From the NCBI GenBank assembly GCA_019911785.1, contig JAIOJM010000150.1, positions 1 through 5,190 of the forward strand: 5,190 bases of DNA. Reading direction: 5' to 3'. Made by a program: the position numbers and the translations under genes. The DNA is from Sulfuricella sp. Lineage in GTDB: Bacteria; Pseudomonadota; Gammaproteobacteria; Burkholderiales; Sulfuricellaceae. This document shows, in pieces, positions 1 through 5,190 of the stretch. The notes below the pieces were generated by a model that made no database searches, was not told the DNA's origin, and was given only the letters and a program-made list of their open reading frames with translations. Numbering within the stretch: the stretch's first letter is position 1; each line of letters opens with the position of its first letter.

Positions 1-297
1 GACTAGTCCCGTCACGTCCAGGGTTACGTTGGGCGCGATCGCCGCCTTTTTCCCCTTACGCACGAAATATTCGGTCGCGCCGCCGGGCTGCTTCTCGGAA
101 TGGATGACCTCGTTTCCCGTCGCCTTCGCCCAGGCAAACAGGTCATCCCGCGTGCCGGGGCAATCCGATTTCAACAGCAAGACTTCGCCGGTTTTCATGT
201 CATCCAGCACCCGTTTCGCGCCCAGCAGGGGATGGGGGCAAACCTGCCCCGTCATGTCCACGACGATATTCGGTTTGATTAGAGTTTCATTTTCCAT
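1..297 (-). CDS. TusA-family sulfur-carrier protein, apparently tandem-domain, truncated by window edge
   Basis: The 99 codons visible encode a TusA/SirA-like (PF01206) sulfur carrier, a small cytoplasmic protein that passes persulfide sulfur from donor to acceptor through one cysteine. Residues 10-20 end in the hallmark Cys-Pro-His-Pro (Cys20-Pro23), followed by LLGAKRVLDDM, the helix after the active cysteine. The domain closes near residue 83. A second cysteine, Cys46 in SDCPGT, recalls YeeD-type TusA proteins, which have a cysteine at a similar place. From residue 90 the sequence NVTLDVTGLV repeats NIVVDMTGQV (residues 10-19), so a second TusA domain probably starts here, with its cysteine expected as the very next codon outside the window. 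The start at 297 is supported by AAGGAG at 308-313, 10 bases upstream. It is last in the visible operon, 88 bases after cysH. The family call is firm. The substrate and the length of the whole protein are unknown. Confidence 0.85.
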   Translation of the reverse strand, partial: MENETLIKPNIVVDMTGQVCPHPLLGAKRVLDDMKTGEVLLLKSDCPGTRDDLFAWAKATGNEVIHSEKQPGGATEYFVRKGKKAAIAPNVTLDVTGLV

Positions 298-332
298 GTT
301 TGCTAATCTCCTTCAATCATGCCTTACATTAG

Positions 333-355
333 CGGCCGCCACCCTTGGGCGGCCG
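333..355. other. GC-rich hairpin between cysH and the TusA-like gene
   Basis: A perfect 8-bp inverted repeat, CGGCCGCC at 333-340 and GGCGGCCG at 348-355, encloses a 7-base loop. It lies 30 bases past the cysH stop and about 20 bases before the Shine-Dalgarno sequence of the TusA-like gene. No T-rich run follows it in the leftward direction (the next bases are CTAATGTAAG), so it is not a standard intrinsic terminator. It could protect the upstream mRNA end or lower expression of the last gene. The structure is read directly; the role is inference. Confidence 0.45.
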
Positions 356-385
356 AACCATCACAGCCCTGCACCGCATCGGCGA

Positions 386-1084
386 TCAGGCTGCTTTCTT
401 CATTGCCGCCACAACATGCAATCCGCATTCCTTGGTGGCAGGAGATTCCCACCACCACCTTCCGGCGCGGATATCCTCGACCATCGTGACGGCGCGCGTG
501 CATGGCGCGCAGCCGATGCTGGGGAAACTGCGGTCGTGCAGCGAGTTGTAGGGCACGCCATGTTCGCGGATGTAGCCCCACACCTCGTCAAGCGACCAAT
601 CCAGCAGCGGGTTGAACTTCTGCAGCCCGTTGGCTTCGTCGAACGCGGACACCGCCAGGTCGCTGCGCGTCGGCGCCTGCTCGCGGCGCAGGCCCGTGAT
701 CCAGGCTTTCCTGCCCGCCAAGGCGCGCTTCAAGGGCTCCACCTTGCGGATGTTGCAGCACTGCTTGCGCAGTTCCACGCTGCCGTAGAACGCGTTGGGG
801 CCGTGTTCGGCAAGGTAGTCCTCCACCAGTTCGTGGCGCGGGAAGAATACCTGGATGCGGATGCCGTAATGCTCCGCCGTTTTCTGCATCAGGTCATAGG
901 TTTCCTGGTGCAGCCGTCCCGTGTCCAGGCTGATGATCCCGATGCCGGGCGCATACCTGGCGATAAGGTCGGTCAGCACCATGTCTTCCGCGCCGAAACT
1001 GTTGGCAAAGACTGGCGGCTCATATTCCTGTGCGATCTTGTTCAACAGCGCAATTGCGCTTTCCACTCTGACTTCCAGACTCAT
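386..1084 (-). CDS. cysH: Assimilatory adenylyl-sulfate (APS) reductase, iron-sulfur type
   Basis: This 232-residue cytoplasmic enzyme reduces adenosine 5'-phosphosulfate to sulfite and AMP using thioredoxin or a similar thiol donor. The PP-loop nucleotide site is at residues 28-34 (NSFGAED), and ISLDTGRLHQETY (51-63) is a PAPS/APS reductase signature. The [4Fe-4S] cysteines are all present: Cys109-Cys110 and Cys192-x-x-Cys195. These separate APS reductases from cluster-free PAPS reductases such as E. coli CysH. The catalytic cysteine is Cys220 in KECGLH near the C-terminus. Three in-frame ATGs cluster at 1102, 1090 and 1084. The third is chosen because AAGGAG (1091-1096) sits 6 bases before it; the first ATG lies upstream of that site. 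It starts 20 bases after the cysI stop, so the two are probably cotranscribed and perhaps translationally coupled. Length is normal for the family. No cysD/cysN for APS synthesis is in view. Confidence 0.96.
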   Translation of the reverse strand: MSLEVRVESAIALLNKIAQEYEPPVFANSFGAEDMVLTDLIARYAPGIGIISLDTGRLHQETYDLMQKTAEHYGIRIQVFFPRHELVEDYLAEHGPNAFYGSVELRKQCCNIRKVEPLKRALAGRKAWITGLRREQAPTRSDLAVSAFDEANGLQKFNPLLDWSLDEVWGYIREHGVPYNSLHDRSFPSIGCAPCTRAVTMVEDIRAGRWWWESPATKECGLHVVAAMKKAA

Positions 1085-1104
1085 TTTCATCTCCTTGTTC
1101 ATGA

Positions 1105-3222
1105 TCAAATCACTGCCACACGCGGTGCATCTTCGGTACGATCTGCCTGCCGCACCGCCGGCAGCCAGGGTTGCAGGTACAGACCGCTGTCGTTGGCGAT
1201 CCAGTATTCCGCCAGCTCCAGCGTCCATGCGTCCACTTCCTCAAACAACGTAGCCAGCGCGCCCGGCGGCGGCTCCACCTTGAGCCGGTCGAGTTTTTCC
1301 GCCAGGCATTCAAGCTGCGCACCCAGCTTTGGCTGTGGCGAGCGCGGCGAATTGGCTCGGAAGGCCAGATCACCCAGACCGGCCACAGGTAAGATCACGC
1401 CGCCGAGCGATACCGGCAGCAGGGTCTTGCCCAGATGCAGCAGGATGGCCTCGGCGCTTTTCAGGGCTTTGGCATACCGGCGCTGGGCCATGAAGATATC
1501 CCGATAGTTGCGCTCGTGGGCAGACTGGGTAAAAGCGGGTGCCACATTCAGCTTGCGCGGGCCGGCGCACTCGTTGGCACCCGCCTGCACGGCAAAGGCA
1601 ATATCGCTACCGATATCCCTGGCCAGGGCATCCACTTCGCCTTCCTTGATCTCCAAGAGATCTGCCAGCAGAGCCTCGAAATGACCTTCGGGCTGGGCGC
1701 GGGACCAATCGATGAAGTTTTGCCCGGCTTCGTTGTGCGCCTCGTAATCAGCCTCGATCCGCTGCACGGCCTCGGCGGCGCGGCGGGCCGGAACCGCCGG
1801 CCCCGCTATCGCCAGATTGCTGCCACGGCAATAGGCGTTCTGGCAAGCCGTACCCCCCAGGGCAATCTGATAATAGGGAACCAGTCGTTCGAAAACACGC
1901 CTGGCTTCACCGAACAGGCCGATGTCCCCCACTTCCGGCTGGGCGCAACCGTTGATGCAACCCGATACGCGGATGCGCAGGTCGGAAGATCCGCCGCCGA
2001 GTTTTTCCGCCAGATGAGGCGAAGCCGTCAGTCCCAAGGGGCAGGTGGTCGTGCCGGAGCAAGCCACTACATTGTCGCCGGCCCGGGCGATGCGCAGGTT
2101 CAACTTCTGCAAACCCTCGTTCAAGGCCGACAGCTTGACTTCGGGCACGTTCAGGAACAGCAGGTTCTGATCCGTGGTCGTGCGGATTTCCGTCACATCC
2201 AGGGCTTCTGCAATATCCATCAGGCCGCGCAATTGCTCGACAGTAATGGCGCCCAAAGGCAGGTTCACCGGGAATGTATAGAGGCCAACCTGCTTTTGCT
2301 TGAAAATCCGGTGCGGCGTGGCGGCACCCGGCGCCTCGTCTCGCCTGCCGCCCGTCCATTCCACTCGAGCCAGGGTTTTTCCGGCCAGGGCCAGTTGCAC
2401 ACGCTTGCGCTCTTTGCGGTATTGCTCCACGAAGCCTTCTTCGCCAAAACGGTCCACCAGGAACTTGATGCGCGATTTGGCGCGCTTGGTACGGTCCGAG
2501 TAGCGGTTGTGCAGGCTGATCACCGCCTCGGCTACCACCAGCAGGTCTTCGTCCCCGACGAACTCTTCCACCACCACGGCTTCATGGGGCTTGTGACCCA
2601 GGCCGCCGCCAGCCAGCACCTTCCAGCCAAAACGGCCGCCTTCACGCCGCACGGCGACAAACCCCAGATCCTGCATCAGGGACTGGGCGCAATCGGATTC
2701 GCAACCGGAAATGCTGATCTTGAACTTGCGCGGCAGGTTCTGGGTCAGGGGATGGCGCAAGTAGTGATTGACCAGTCCATCGAGCACCGGCGTCACATCC
2801 AGATGTTCCCTCGGGCACACGCCAGCCAGGGAGCACGTGGTCACATTGCGGATGGTGTTGCCGCAGGCCTCGCGCGTGGTCAAACCGGCCTTGCCCAGTT
2901 CCTGCAGCACTTCAGCCGCCTGGTTCACGGGGATGAAATGCAGCTGGATATCCTGGCGCGTGGTCACATGCACCAGGGGGTGATTCTCGGAATAACGCTC
3001 GGCGATGTCGGCGAGGGCGCCCAGATGCTCCCGCTTGATGCGTCCGCCGGGCAGCTTGGCGCGAATCATGTGGTAGCCTTCCTGGCGCTGGGTATACACC
3101 CCGAACAGCATGCGCGTGGCCATGTAGCGCTCGGCGTCGATGGCGCCGGACTGGAAGGCTTGCTGCACGCCAGCGAAGTATTCGATCTCGTCGAAGTTCA
3201 CCAATGATTTGTTTTTGCTCAT
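1105..3222 (-). CDS. cysI: Siroheme/[4Fe-4S] sulfite reductase hemoprotein, long form with C-terminal extension
   Basis: This 705-residue cytoplasmic enzyme of the nitrite/sulfite reductase family probably performs the six-electron reduction of sulfite to sulfide. It has no flavin domain, so a ferredoxin-like donor is likely. The two pseudo-repeats are clear: VHVTTRQDIQLHF (84-96) is mirrored by IRTTTDQNLLFLNV (346-359). Anion-binding residues known from E. coli sulfite reductase are matched by Arg89, Arg125 (RNV), Lys166 and Lys168 (LPRKFK). The expected siroheme/cluster motif is Cys388-x5-Cys394 and Cys422-x3-Cys426. Unusually, the N-terminal half also has Cys130-x5-Cys136 and Cys174-x3-Cys178. 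From about residue 559 a 145-residue, largely helical tail extends past the usual end of the family (about 550-570 residues); I do not recognise it. The start at 3222 follows AGGAG (3229-3233) by 6 bases; an upstream in-frame ATG at 3252 has no better site. Nitrite as substrate cannot be excluded, but cysH and cysB beside it favour sulfite. Confidence 0.93.
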   Translation of the reverse strand: MSKNKSLVNFDEIEYFAGVQQAFQSGAIDAERYMATRMLFGVYTQRQEGYHMIRAKLPGGRIKREHLGALADIAERYSENHPLVHVTTRQDIQLHFIPVNQAAEVLQELGKAGLTTREACGNTIRNVTTCSLAGVCPREHLDVTPVLDGLVNHYLRHPLTQNLPRKFKISISGCESDCAQSLMQDLGFVAVRREGGRFGWKVLAGGGLGHKPHEAVVVEEFVGDEDLLVVAEAVISLHNRYSDRTKRAKSRIKFLVDRFGEEGFVEQYRKERKRVQLALAGKTLARVEWTGGRRDEAPGAATPHRIFKQKQVGLYTFPVNLPLGAITVEQLRGLMDIAEALDVTEIRTTTDQNLLFLNVPEVKLSALNEGLQKLNLRIARAGDNVVACSGTTTCPLGLTASPHLAEKLGGGSSDLRIRVSGCINGCAQPEVGDIGLFGEARRVFERLVPYYQIALGGTACQNAYCRGSNLAIAGPAVPARRAAEAVQRIEADYEAHNEAGQNFIDWSRAQPEGHFEALLADLLEIKEGEVDALARDIGSDIAFAVQAGANECAGPRKLNVAPAFTQSAHERNYRDIFMAQRRYAKALKSAEAILLHLGKTLLPVSLGGVILPVAGLGDLAFRANSPRSPQPKLGAQLECLAEKLDRLKVEPPPGALATLFEEVDAWTLELAEYWIANDSGLYLQPWLPAVRQADRTEDAPRVAVI

Positions 3223-3262
3223 GACACTCTCCTGCTTGGGGTAAACAATCAATTTTGTTTCG

Positions 3263-4054
3263 TTAAAGAATCAGCCTGCCGCCGATCAGCATCAGCATGC
3301 CGGCCAGCACCGGCCGCAGCGTCTTCTCCGGGATCGAGACACCGAGATGGCTGCCAAGCCAGATGCCCGGAAGCGATCCCATCAGCAGCGACACCAGCAG
3401 CGTGGCATCCACGGTGCCCAGAAGAAACCAGTGCCCCACGCCGCCCACCAGCGTGAGCGGCACCGCGTGGGCGAGGTCGGTACCGACAATCTGCACCGCG
3501 CTCAACCGCGGGTAGAGAAAAAACAGGGCTGCGGCTCCCAGCGCACCGGCGCCGACCGAGGTCAGCGTGACCAGCACACCGAGCACCGCGCCGATGGCGA
3601 TGGTCGCGGCAACCCGCTGTGGCGGCTTGATTTCGTCAGACGCTGCACCGCGCCGCCGCGGCCAGGACGACCAAGCCTTGATGCGGTCCTTGAAGAGCAG
3701 AACCAGCGCGGTCAGGATCAGCGTAAAACCGAGCGTGCCGGTGATGAGGGTCTCGAATGCGCTCTTGTCGATCGGGAACCAGCGCAGCAGGCCAACTACC
3801 ACCAGCGACGCGGGCACGCTGCCGACTGCGAGCCATGCGGCGATCTTCCATTGCACCGTTCCGTGCCGGCTGTGGACCCAGACGCCGCCCGACTTGGTCA
3901 GGCCGGCATAGAGCAGGTCTGTGCCGACGACCACCGCAGGAGAAATGCCGAAGCCCAGCACCAGCAGAGGTGCCATCAGCGCGCCGCCGCCCACTCCCGT
4001 AAGCCCGACCGTGAAGCCGACGCCCAGGCCAGCCAAAGTGTAGATCCAGTCCAT
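3263..4054 (-). CDS. TSUP-family (TauE/SafE, DUF81) membrane transporter, likely sulfur oxyanion permease
   Basis: This 263-residue inner-membrane protein has about eight hydrophobic segments (roughly 4-34, 38-54, 71-92, 101-121, 150-180, 185-209, 214-232 and 246-262) with a charged loop at 123-147. The family's internal duplication is plain: GLTGVGGGAL (17-26) followed by VVGTDLLYAG (42-51), and LTSVGAGALG (163-172) followed by IVGTDLAHAV (189-198). TSUP proteins move sulfate, sulfite, thiosulfate, sulfonates and related anions, some as importers and some as exporters. A DUF81 protein called CysZ in Corynebacterium glutamicum is linked to sulfate uptake, which is a relevant precedent. First in the operon, 40 bases before cysI, it is most simply an uptake route for the substrate of the pathway; sulfite export is the alternative. 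In-frame ATGs exist at 4096 and 4084, but 4054 is chosen because GGAG (4062-4065) sits 7 bases before it and hydrophobic sequence begins at once. Confidence 0.9.
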   Translation of the reverse strand: MDWIYTLAGLGVGFTVGLTGVGGGALMAPLLVLGFGISPAVVVGTDLLYAGLTKSGGVWVHSRHGTVQWKIAAWLAVGSVPASLVVVGLLRWFPIDKSAFETLITGTLGFTLILTALVLLFKDRIKAWSSWPRRRGAASDEIKPPQRVAATIAIGAVLGVLVTLTSVGAGALGAAALFFLYPRLSAVQIVGTDLAHAVPLTLVGGVGHWFLLGTVDATLLVSLLMGSLPGIWLGSHLGVSIPEKTLRPVLAGMLMLIGGRLIL

Positions 4055-4100
4055 GTCCGTTCTCCGCAATTCATTGAACGGCATGGTAACAATCATGGTA

Positions 4101-4129
4101 TTGAAATAAAAAGAATATAAATCTATTAT
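4101..4129 (+). promoter_or_regulatory. Predicted sigma70 promoter of the cysB-type gene
   Basis: TTGAAA at 4101-4106 and TATTAT at 4124-4129 match the -35 and -10 consensus at five of six and five of six positions, with an ideal 17-base spacer. Transcription would begin near 4136, giving a leader of about 26 bases that contains the AAGGAG ribosome-binding site (4151-4156), 5 bases before the ATG at 4162. The tract is AT-rich, so chance matches are likelier than usual, but spacing and position are both right. Confidence 0.6.
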
Positions 4130-4132
4130 TAA

Positions 4133-4147
4133 ATAACTTATAGTTAT
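4133..4147. promoter_or_regulatory. LysR-type palindrome (T-N11-A), possible CysB autoregulatory operator
   Basis: ATAACT (4133-4138) and AGTTAT (4142-4147) form a perfect inverted repeat about a TAT centre. It fits the T-N11-A core of LysR-family boxes (T4134 to A4146). It covers the predicted cysB start site near 4136 and ends four bases before the ribosome-binding site. A regulator bound here would block its own transcription, as CysB does in enteric bacteria. The dyad is seen directly; binding by this CysB is inference, and a short palindrome in AT-rich DNA can arise by chance. Confidence 0.4.
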
Positions 4148-4161
4148 ATGAAGGAGACATC

Positions 4162-5103
4162 ATGAAGCTGCAGCAGTTGCGCTACCTGTGCGAAGTGGCG
4201 AAACAGGGGTTGAACGTCTCGGCGGCGGCGGAAAAGCTTTACACCTCCCAGCCCGGCGTGTCGAAGCAGATCCGGCTGCTGGAAGAGGAGTTGGGAATCG
4301 AAATCTTCGTCCGCAACGGCAAGCGGGTGGTGGAAATCACCGAGCCGGGAAAGGCGATACTCGCCATTGCGGAGCGCCTCCTGCGGGAGGCGGAAAATCT
4401 CAAACTGGCCGGCAAGGACTTCAGCAACGAAAGCAGCGGCAGCCTGGTAATCGCCACCACCCACACCCAGGCCCGCTATGCGCTGCCCCAGACGGTCAAG
4501 GCCTTCGTGCAGCGCTATCCCGGGGTGAATCTCGTCCTGCACCAGGGAAATCCGACCCAGGTGGCGCAGATGGTGATATCGGGCGAGGCGGACATCGCCA
4601 TCGCCACGGAAACCATCGCCGAAGTGAAGGAACTGGTGAGCATGCCCTGCCACCAGTGGAGCCACGGCATCATCACCCCGCCCAGGCACCCGCTGCTGAA
4701 GGAGAAAACGCTCTCGCTGGAAGCCATCGCGCGTTATCCGATCGTCACCTACGACACGGCGTTCGCCGGCCGCTCGCGGATCAACCGCGCGTTCGAGCGC
4801 AAGGCGCTTGCGCCCAGGGTGGTGCTGACTGCCATCGACTCGGACGTGATCAAGACCTACGTTGAACTCGGCCTCGGCATCGGCATCGTCGCCCGGATGG
4901 CGTTCGACCCGCAGCGAGACAAGGGATTACGCATGCTGGATGCGGGCCACCTGTTCGAGTCCAGCACCACCCGCATCGGCATGCGGCGTGGCGCCTACCT
5001 GCGTGGCTATGTTTATGAGTTCATCCACCTGTTCGCGCCGCATCTGACGCGCGAGGTGGTGGACGCCACCATGCGCGGCGGCGGGGTGGATTTCGAGCTG
5101 TAG
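4162..5103 (+). CDS. cysB: CysB-type LysR transcriptional regulator of sulfur assimilation
   Basis: This 313-residue cytoplasmic DNA-binding regulator activates sulfate-assimilation genes when N-acetylserine or O-acetylserine signals sulfur need. The N-terminal winged helix-turn-helix (about 1-60: MKLQQLRY, YTSQPGVSKQ, EEELGIEIF) is nearly identical to E. coli CysB as I recall it. The effector domain starts at about 93. ATTHTQARYALP (98-109) carries Thr100, Thr102 and Gln103, and Thr149 and Trp166 are at the same numbers as in the Klebsiella protein, where these bind sulfate. The sixth ligand, Thr202 there, is Ala202 here (FAGRS). TDADVIKTYV of E. coli CysB corresponds to IDSDVIKTYV (225-234), and FAPHLTREVVDA (291-302) is the CysB/Cbl C-terminal signature. 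The tail is about 11 residues shorter than in E. coli. AAGGAG at 4151-4156 sets the start. It is divergent from the cys operon, a usual place for its regulator. A Cbl-like paralogue is the main alternative. Confidence 0.93.
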   Translation: MKLQQLRYLCEVAKQGLNVSAAAEKLYTSQPGVSKQIRLLEEELGIEIFVRNGKRVVEITEPGKAILAIAERLLREAENLKLAGKDFSNESSGSLVIATTHTQARYALPQTVKAFVQRYPGVNLVLHQGNPTQVAQMVISGEADIAIATETIAEVKELVSMPCHQWSHGIITPPRHPLLKEKTLSLEAIARYPIVTYDTAFAGRSRINRAFERKALAPRVVLTAIDSDVIKTYVELGLGIGIVARMAFDPQRDKGLRMLDAGHLFESSTTRIGMRRGAYLRGYVYEFIHLFAPHLTREVVDATMRGGGVDFEL

Positions 5104-5105
5104 AA

Positions 5106-5122
5106 TCCGGCGCCCGGCCGGA
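5106..5122. terminator. Short GC hairpin just after the cysB stop
   Basis: TCCGGC at 5106-5111 pairs with GCCGGA at 5117-5122 around a 5-base loop, starting three bases after the stop codon. No T-tract follows (the next bases are AGTGCGG), so this is at most a weak or factor-dependent terminator or an mRNA 3'-end stabiliser. Structure seen, role inferred. Confidence 0.3.
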
Positions 5123-5160
5123 AGTGCGGATCAGCGGCAAGGCAGCACGGCACTGGGTGA

Positions 5161-5190
5161 TGGGTGATGGAAATCCTCGACCATCACTCA
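5161..5190. repeat. Inverted repeat ending at the window edge, preceded by a tandem heptamer
   Basis: TGGGTGATGG (5161-5170) pairs with CCATCACTCA (5181-5190) over 10 bp, one of them G-T, around a 10-base loop; the stem may continue past the window. The left arm overlaps a direct tandem duplication of TGGGTGA (5154-5160 and 5161-5167). It could be the cysB terminator (a T-tract would lie outside the window) or part of a dispersed intergenic repeat. No coding region is seen in 5104-5190. Confidence 0.4.

Larger units (their letters stand above)
4055..4161. promoter_or_regulatory. Divergent intergenic control region, transporter operon / cysB
   Basis: This 107-base gap separates the two divergent start codons. 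Bases 4099-4150 are almost entirely A/T in an otherwise GC-rich window, as is typical of CysB-type LysR regulatory regions, whose sites are AT-rich and poorly conserved. It must hold the leftward promoter for the transporter-cysI-cysH-TusA unit. I see no leftward pair of -35/-10 boxes that is convincing; TATATT (complement of 4113-4118) is only a candidate -10, with a poor -35. A weak -35 would suit activation by CysB, which is inference. Confidence 0.6.

Noticed and set aside
332..339. GCGGCCGC palindrome next to the cysH-TusA hairpin.
   Set aside because: It is an 8-base GC palindrome that overlaps the stem and is expected by base composition. There is no sign of cloning or a junction.
1085..1228. 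A longer cysH start at 1228, adding 48 residues.
   Set aside because: That start lies within cysI. The added residues do not resemble the APS reductase N-terminus, and AAGGAG sits correctly before 1084.
29..1507. A 492-codon open frame on the plus strand, spanning the TusA-like gene, cysH and the end of cysI.
   Set aside because: It runs antisense across three genes and their spacers. The product has no domain, and no ribosome-binding site precedes it.
1435..3207. A 590-codon open frame on the plus strand, opposite cysI.
   Set aside because: It is the antisense shadow of a GC-rich gene. The minus-strand frame encodes a full sulfite reductase with all motifs, while the plus product is low-complexity, rich in Gly, Gln, His and Ala, with no recognisable domain.
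3347..4120. A 257-codon plus-strand frame opposite the transporter gene.
   Set aside because: Its product is rich in Arg, Gln, Pro and His, as expected from the reverse complement of a hydrophobic membrane-protein gene. The minus strand has the duplicated TSUP motifs and a ribosome-binding site.
471..5185. ATCCTCGACCATC occurs near 475 (inside cysH) and near 5173 (in the 3' hairpin loop and arm).
   Set aside because: A 13-base match between coding and non-coding DNA on the same strand, with no shared flanks, is best treated as chance. The two contexts have nothing else in common.
1..5190. CRISPR arrays, tRNA/rRNA genes, insertion sequences, toxin-antitoxin or defence genes.
   Set aside because: No regularly spaced repeats, no RNA-gene signatures, no transposase frames and no terminal repeats with target duplications were seen. 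Coding density is explained by the five genes.

Overview
The window is a compact assimilatory sulfur-metabolism locus from a GC-rich proteobacterium. The LysR regulator resembles CysB of beta/gamma-proteobacteria almost residue for residue in its DNA-binding and effector regions. The APS-type (iron-sulfur) reductase and the ferredoxin-type sulfite reductase fit a betaproteobacterium (possibly a Nitrosomonadales-like sulfur or iron oxidiser, a low-confidence guess) better than an enteric bacterium.

Layout. Four genes run leftward on the minus strand as a probable operon, in transcription order: a TSUP-family (TauE/SafE) membrane transporter (3263-4054), a long siroheme sulfite reductase CysI (1105-3222), APS reductase CysH (386-1084), and a TusA-type sulfur-carrier protein that leaves the window at its left edge (1-297). 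Intergenic gaps are 40, 20 and 88 bases, and every start has a recognisable Shine-Dalgarno sequence. A cysB-type regulator is divergent on the plus strand (4162-5103). The 107-base intergenic region between the two units holds a very AT-rich tract, a good sigma70 promoter reading into cysB, and a 15-base LysR-type palindrome over its predicted start site. The last 87 bases contain no gene, only two hairpins.

Working together: the transporter probably moves a sulfur oxyanion, CysH reduces adenylyl sulfate to sulfite, CysI reduces sulfite to sulfide, and the TusA-like protein may carry sulfane sulfur. CysB would sense sulfur status and control both directions. The genes that make APS (cysD, cysN), the small DUF934 companion often found beside cysI in betaproteobacteria, and a dedicated electron donor are not in the window.

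No wholly new system is evident. The most unusual points are: a CysI with a complete four-cysteine siroheme/iron-sulfur motif in BOTH pseudo-repeats, plus a helical C-terminal extension of about 145 residues; a TusA-like protein whose second TusA domain is just beginning at the window edge; and a CysB in which one conserved sulfate-binding threonine is alanine.
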